DNA from: Myxocyprinus asiaticus
Taxonomy: Eukaryota; Chordata; Actinopteri; Cypriniformes; Catostomidae
Direction: 5' to 3'
NCBI RefSeq assembly: GCF_019703515.2
Contig: NC_059374.1
Location: 12,367,745-12,431,744 of the forward strand
DNA length: 64,000 bases
Within the stretch, counting starts at the first letter, position 1, and every line of letters begins with the position of its first letter. Position numbers and translations under genes: made by a program. Below the pieces are notes generated by a model that saw nothing but the letters and a program-made list of their open reading frames with translations, ran no database searches and had not been told where the DNA came from. Of this stretch, positions 61,669-64,000 are shown piece after piece.

Positions 61669-63114
61669 AAATCACATGTACATAAGTATTCACAGCCTTT
61701 GCTCAATACTTTGTTGAAGCACCTTTGGCACCAATTACAGCCTCAAGTCTTTTTGAGTATGATGCTACAAGCTTGGCACACCTATTTTTGGGCAGTTTCT
61801 CCCATTCTTCTTTGCAGGACCTCTCAAGCTCCATCAGGTTGGATGGGGAGCGTCGGTGCACAGCCATTTTCAGATCTCTCCAGAGATGTTCAATCGGGTT
61901 CAAGTCTGGACTCTGGCTGGGCCACTCAAGGACATTCACAGAGTTGTCCCGGAGCCACTCCTTTGTTATCTTGGCTGTGTGCTTAGGGTCGTTGTCCTGT
62001 TGGAAGATGAACCTTCGCCCCAGTCTGAGGTTCAGAGCGCTCTGGAGCAGGTTTTCATCAAAGATGTCTCTGTACATTGCTGCATTCATCTTTCCCTCGA
62101 TCCTGACTAGTCTCCCAGTTCCTGCCGCTGAAAAACATCCCCACAGCATGATGCTGCCACCACCATGCTTCACTGTAGGGATGGTATTGGCCAGGTGATG
62201 AGCGGTACCTGGTTTCCTCCAGACATGACGCTTGCCATTCAGGCCAAAGAGTTCAATCTTTGTTTCTCATGGTCTGAGAGTCCTTCAGGTGACTTTCGGC
62301 AAACTCCAGGCGGGCGGTCATTAGCCTTTTACTGAGGAGTGGCTTCCGTCTGGCCACTCTACCATACAGGCCTGATTGGTGGAGTGCTACAGAGATGGTT
62401 GTTCTTCTGGAAGGTTCTCCTCTCTCCACAGAGAAATACTGGAGCTCTGTCAGAGTGACCATCGGGTTCTTGGTCACCTCCCTGACGAAGGCCCTTCTCC
62501 CCCGATCGCTCAGTTTGGCCAGGCGGCCAGCTCTAGTAAGAGTCGTGGTGGTTCCAAACTTCTTCCATTTACGGATGATGGAGGCCACTGTGCTCATTGG
62601 GACCTTCAATGCTGCAGAAATTTTATCTGTACCCTTCCCCAGATCTGTGCCTCGATACAATCCTGTCTTGGAGGTCTACAGACAATTCCTTGGACTTCAT
62701 GGCTTGGTTTGTGCTCTGACATGCACTGTTAACTGTGGGACCTTATATAGACAGGTGTGTGCCTTTCCAAATCATGTCCAATCAACTGAATTTACCACAG
62801 GTGGACTCCAATCAAGTTGTAGCAACATCTCAAGGAGATGTCAGAAATCAGTGGAAACAGGATGCACCTGAGCTCAAAAAAACCTGAGTGTCATGGCAAA
62901 GGCTGTGAATACTTATATACATGTGATTTTTTTTCATTTTTTATTTTTAATAAATTTGCAAAGATTTCAAACAAACATCTTTCACGTTGTCATTATGGGG
63001 TATTGTTTGTAGTATTTTGAGGAAAATAATGAATTTAATCCATTTTGGAATAAGGCTGTAACATAACAAAATGTGGAAAAAGTGAAGCGCTGTGAATACT
63101 TTCCGGATGCACTG
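61669..63114 (-). mobile_element. Tc1-like transposon, well preserved, left terminal repeat truncated
   Basis: Right end CAGTGCATCCGGAAAGTATT (as reverse complement, ending 63114 before TA). The left end begins inside the long terminal repeat at AAATCACATGTACATAAG, so about 200 bases of the left arm are missing. Lies upstream of wdr62 exon 1. Confidence 0.9.
61703..62700 (-). pseudogene. Tc1-like transposase, two frameshifts
   Basis: ATG at 62700 (MKSKELSVDLQDRIVSRHRS); a frameshift near 62627 leads into ISAALKVPMSTVASIIRKWK. A second near 62255 (after TMRNK) precedes the open C-terminal 156 residues [49 protein letters not shown]. Helix-turn-helix half and DDE half are both recognisable; no single frame is open across. 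Confidence 0.92.
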
Positions 63115-63450
63115 TAAGTGACCATTTGAACCTAATTCTGTCACTTTCACTCTTTTAAAGATGCTGTAAGCAATTTTTTAATGATAAGGTATGCAAAAAA
63201 AAAAAGAGTGTCATGAGACAGTCTCTGTGACAGCTCTAGACTTTGTAAACAGCAAAAAAAAAAAAAAAATTGTACACAATCTCTGAGGTTTTCTGCCTGT
63301 TAATAATTTTGCATGTTCTCATAGTGTTGTCACTGCAGCGAATTATGGCTTATTGCCATATAAATGTAAATTTATGTGTCAACCCCTTTACTATCATAAC
63401 TCCTACTTATTAAAATAATGTACAATTCCATAAACAAAACACTTGCCATA

Positions 63451-63487
63451 ATGAGTTCATCCTCCTCTCAGGATGCGAACTCAACAA
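63451..63487 (+). CDS. candidate first coding exon of a plus-strand gene running off the right edge
   Basis: ATG with A at -3, encoding MSSSSSQDANST, followed by a perfect donor A|GTAAGT. No further exon can be seen because the window ends 513 bases later, and most of that is a repeat. The protein is not recognised. Could be chance. Confidence 0.25.
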
Positions 63488-63639
63488 GTAAGTCTTTATT
63501 TCTTTATTTTACTTCTTTATTTTTTATCTTTGTTAGTAGGGCAGTGATTTTCTAAACAACTGATAAATAAAAAATGGATATTTGTAGAAATACCAGCATT
63601 AAATTATCTTTCTAATAAAAACCTTGTAGTGTCATTGCC

Positions 63640-64000
63640 TTAAAGCTGCACTCAGTAACGTTTGTCTTTGTGTCATCTTGGACTTACACTGACACCTAGT
63701 GGCTTGGATGCAGCATCATTTAAAAACAATAGTTTTCAGTTTCAGATGCCATTGTAGAAATTTAGTATTCACAGTCAGCTATGATTATTTTAATCAATGA
63801 GTGAAAGTGTCAAACAACAGGACGGATACTGCGATTAAGAGAGTAGTATTCGGCTGGTCATGTGATTCTAAAATGGCAGCCCCCATGTGCGGACCCTCTC
63901 CATGTAGAATAAAACAGCTTTTATAAGGTTACTGATATGACTGGAGTCTTCATTTTAATGTGATTTTTCATGATTTCCTACATATATTGCAAAATTACAA
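63640..64000 (+). mobile_element. TTAAAGCTGCACTCAGTAAC element, cut by window edge
   Basis: Near-identical to 58664-59008, same strand. Starts TTAAAGCTGCACTCAGTAAC and runs to the last base. Confidence 0.85.

Noticed and set aside
61725..62871. Plus-strand frames of 157 and 158 codons
   Set aside because: Antisense shadows of the Tc1 transposase on the minus strand.

Overview
The window looks like nuclear DNA of a ray-finned fish, most likely cyprinid-like. It is AT-rich and intron-rich with short exons. It is crowded with degenerate Tc1/mariner elements, palindromic MITEs with TTAAAGGGATAGTTCACCC-type ends, tRNA-derived SINEs, and TA/CA microsatellites. There is no prokaryotic gene organisation. 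Assignment to fish rests on repeat types recalled from fish genomes and on protein similarity judged by eye; no search was run.

Two protein-coding genes are supported, both on the minus strand. The main one is a complete wdr62 gene (WD-repeat protein 62, spindle-pole and JNK scaffold, the gene of human primary microcephaly MCPH2). I traced 30 coding exons from the ATG at 61099 down to the stop at 14155. The splice phases join without a break into 4461 nt, or 1486 residues, close to the human length. All introns are GT-AG except intron 7, which is GC-AG. The N-terminal half carries two WD40 propellers and reads like a blend of WDR62 and its paralogue MAPKBP1. The linker and C-terminal half ([26 protein letters not shown]) point to WDR62.

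The second gene is the 5' part of an ATG16-family autophagy gene, best matched to atg16l2, at 9472 down to 1294. Its head helix (WKRHIIRQLKSRN), the LLEK segment, a probable linker exon and the start of the coiled coil (LAYQVVELQQ) are visible. The rest of the coiled coil and the WD40 domain lie beyond the left edge. It sits head-to-tail with wdr62, about 4.7 kb downstream of the wdr62 stop. A weak candidate first exon of a plus-strand gene lies at 63451-63487.

Almost everything else is intron or spacer filled with mobile DNA. There are at least eight Tc1-like copies: 1-934, 2004-3985, 5134-6743, 6832-7986, 21331-22258, 34273-35494, 37120-37651 and 61669-63114, plus derivatives at 29391-29880 and 54462-55434. 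There are eight copies of one tRNA-derived SINE, which fall into two apparent subfamilies, one copy of a second SINE, a LINE 3' end, and many terminal-inverted-repeat elements nested up to three deep. No transposase gene is intact; the best preserved is at 61703-62700 with two frameshifts. I found no RNA gene, CRISPR array or viral gene.
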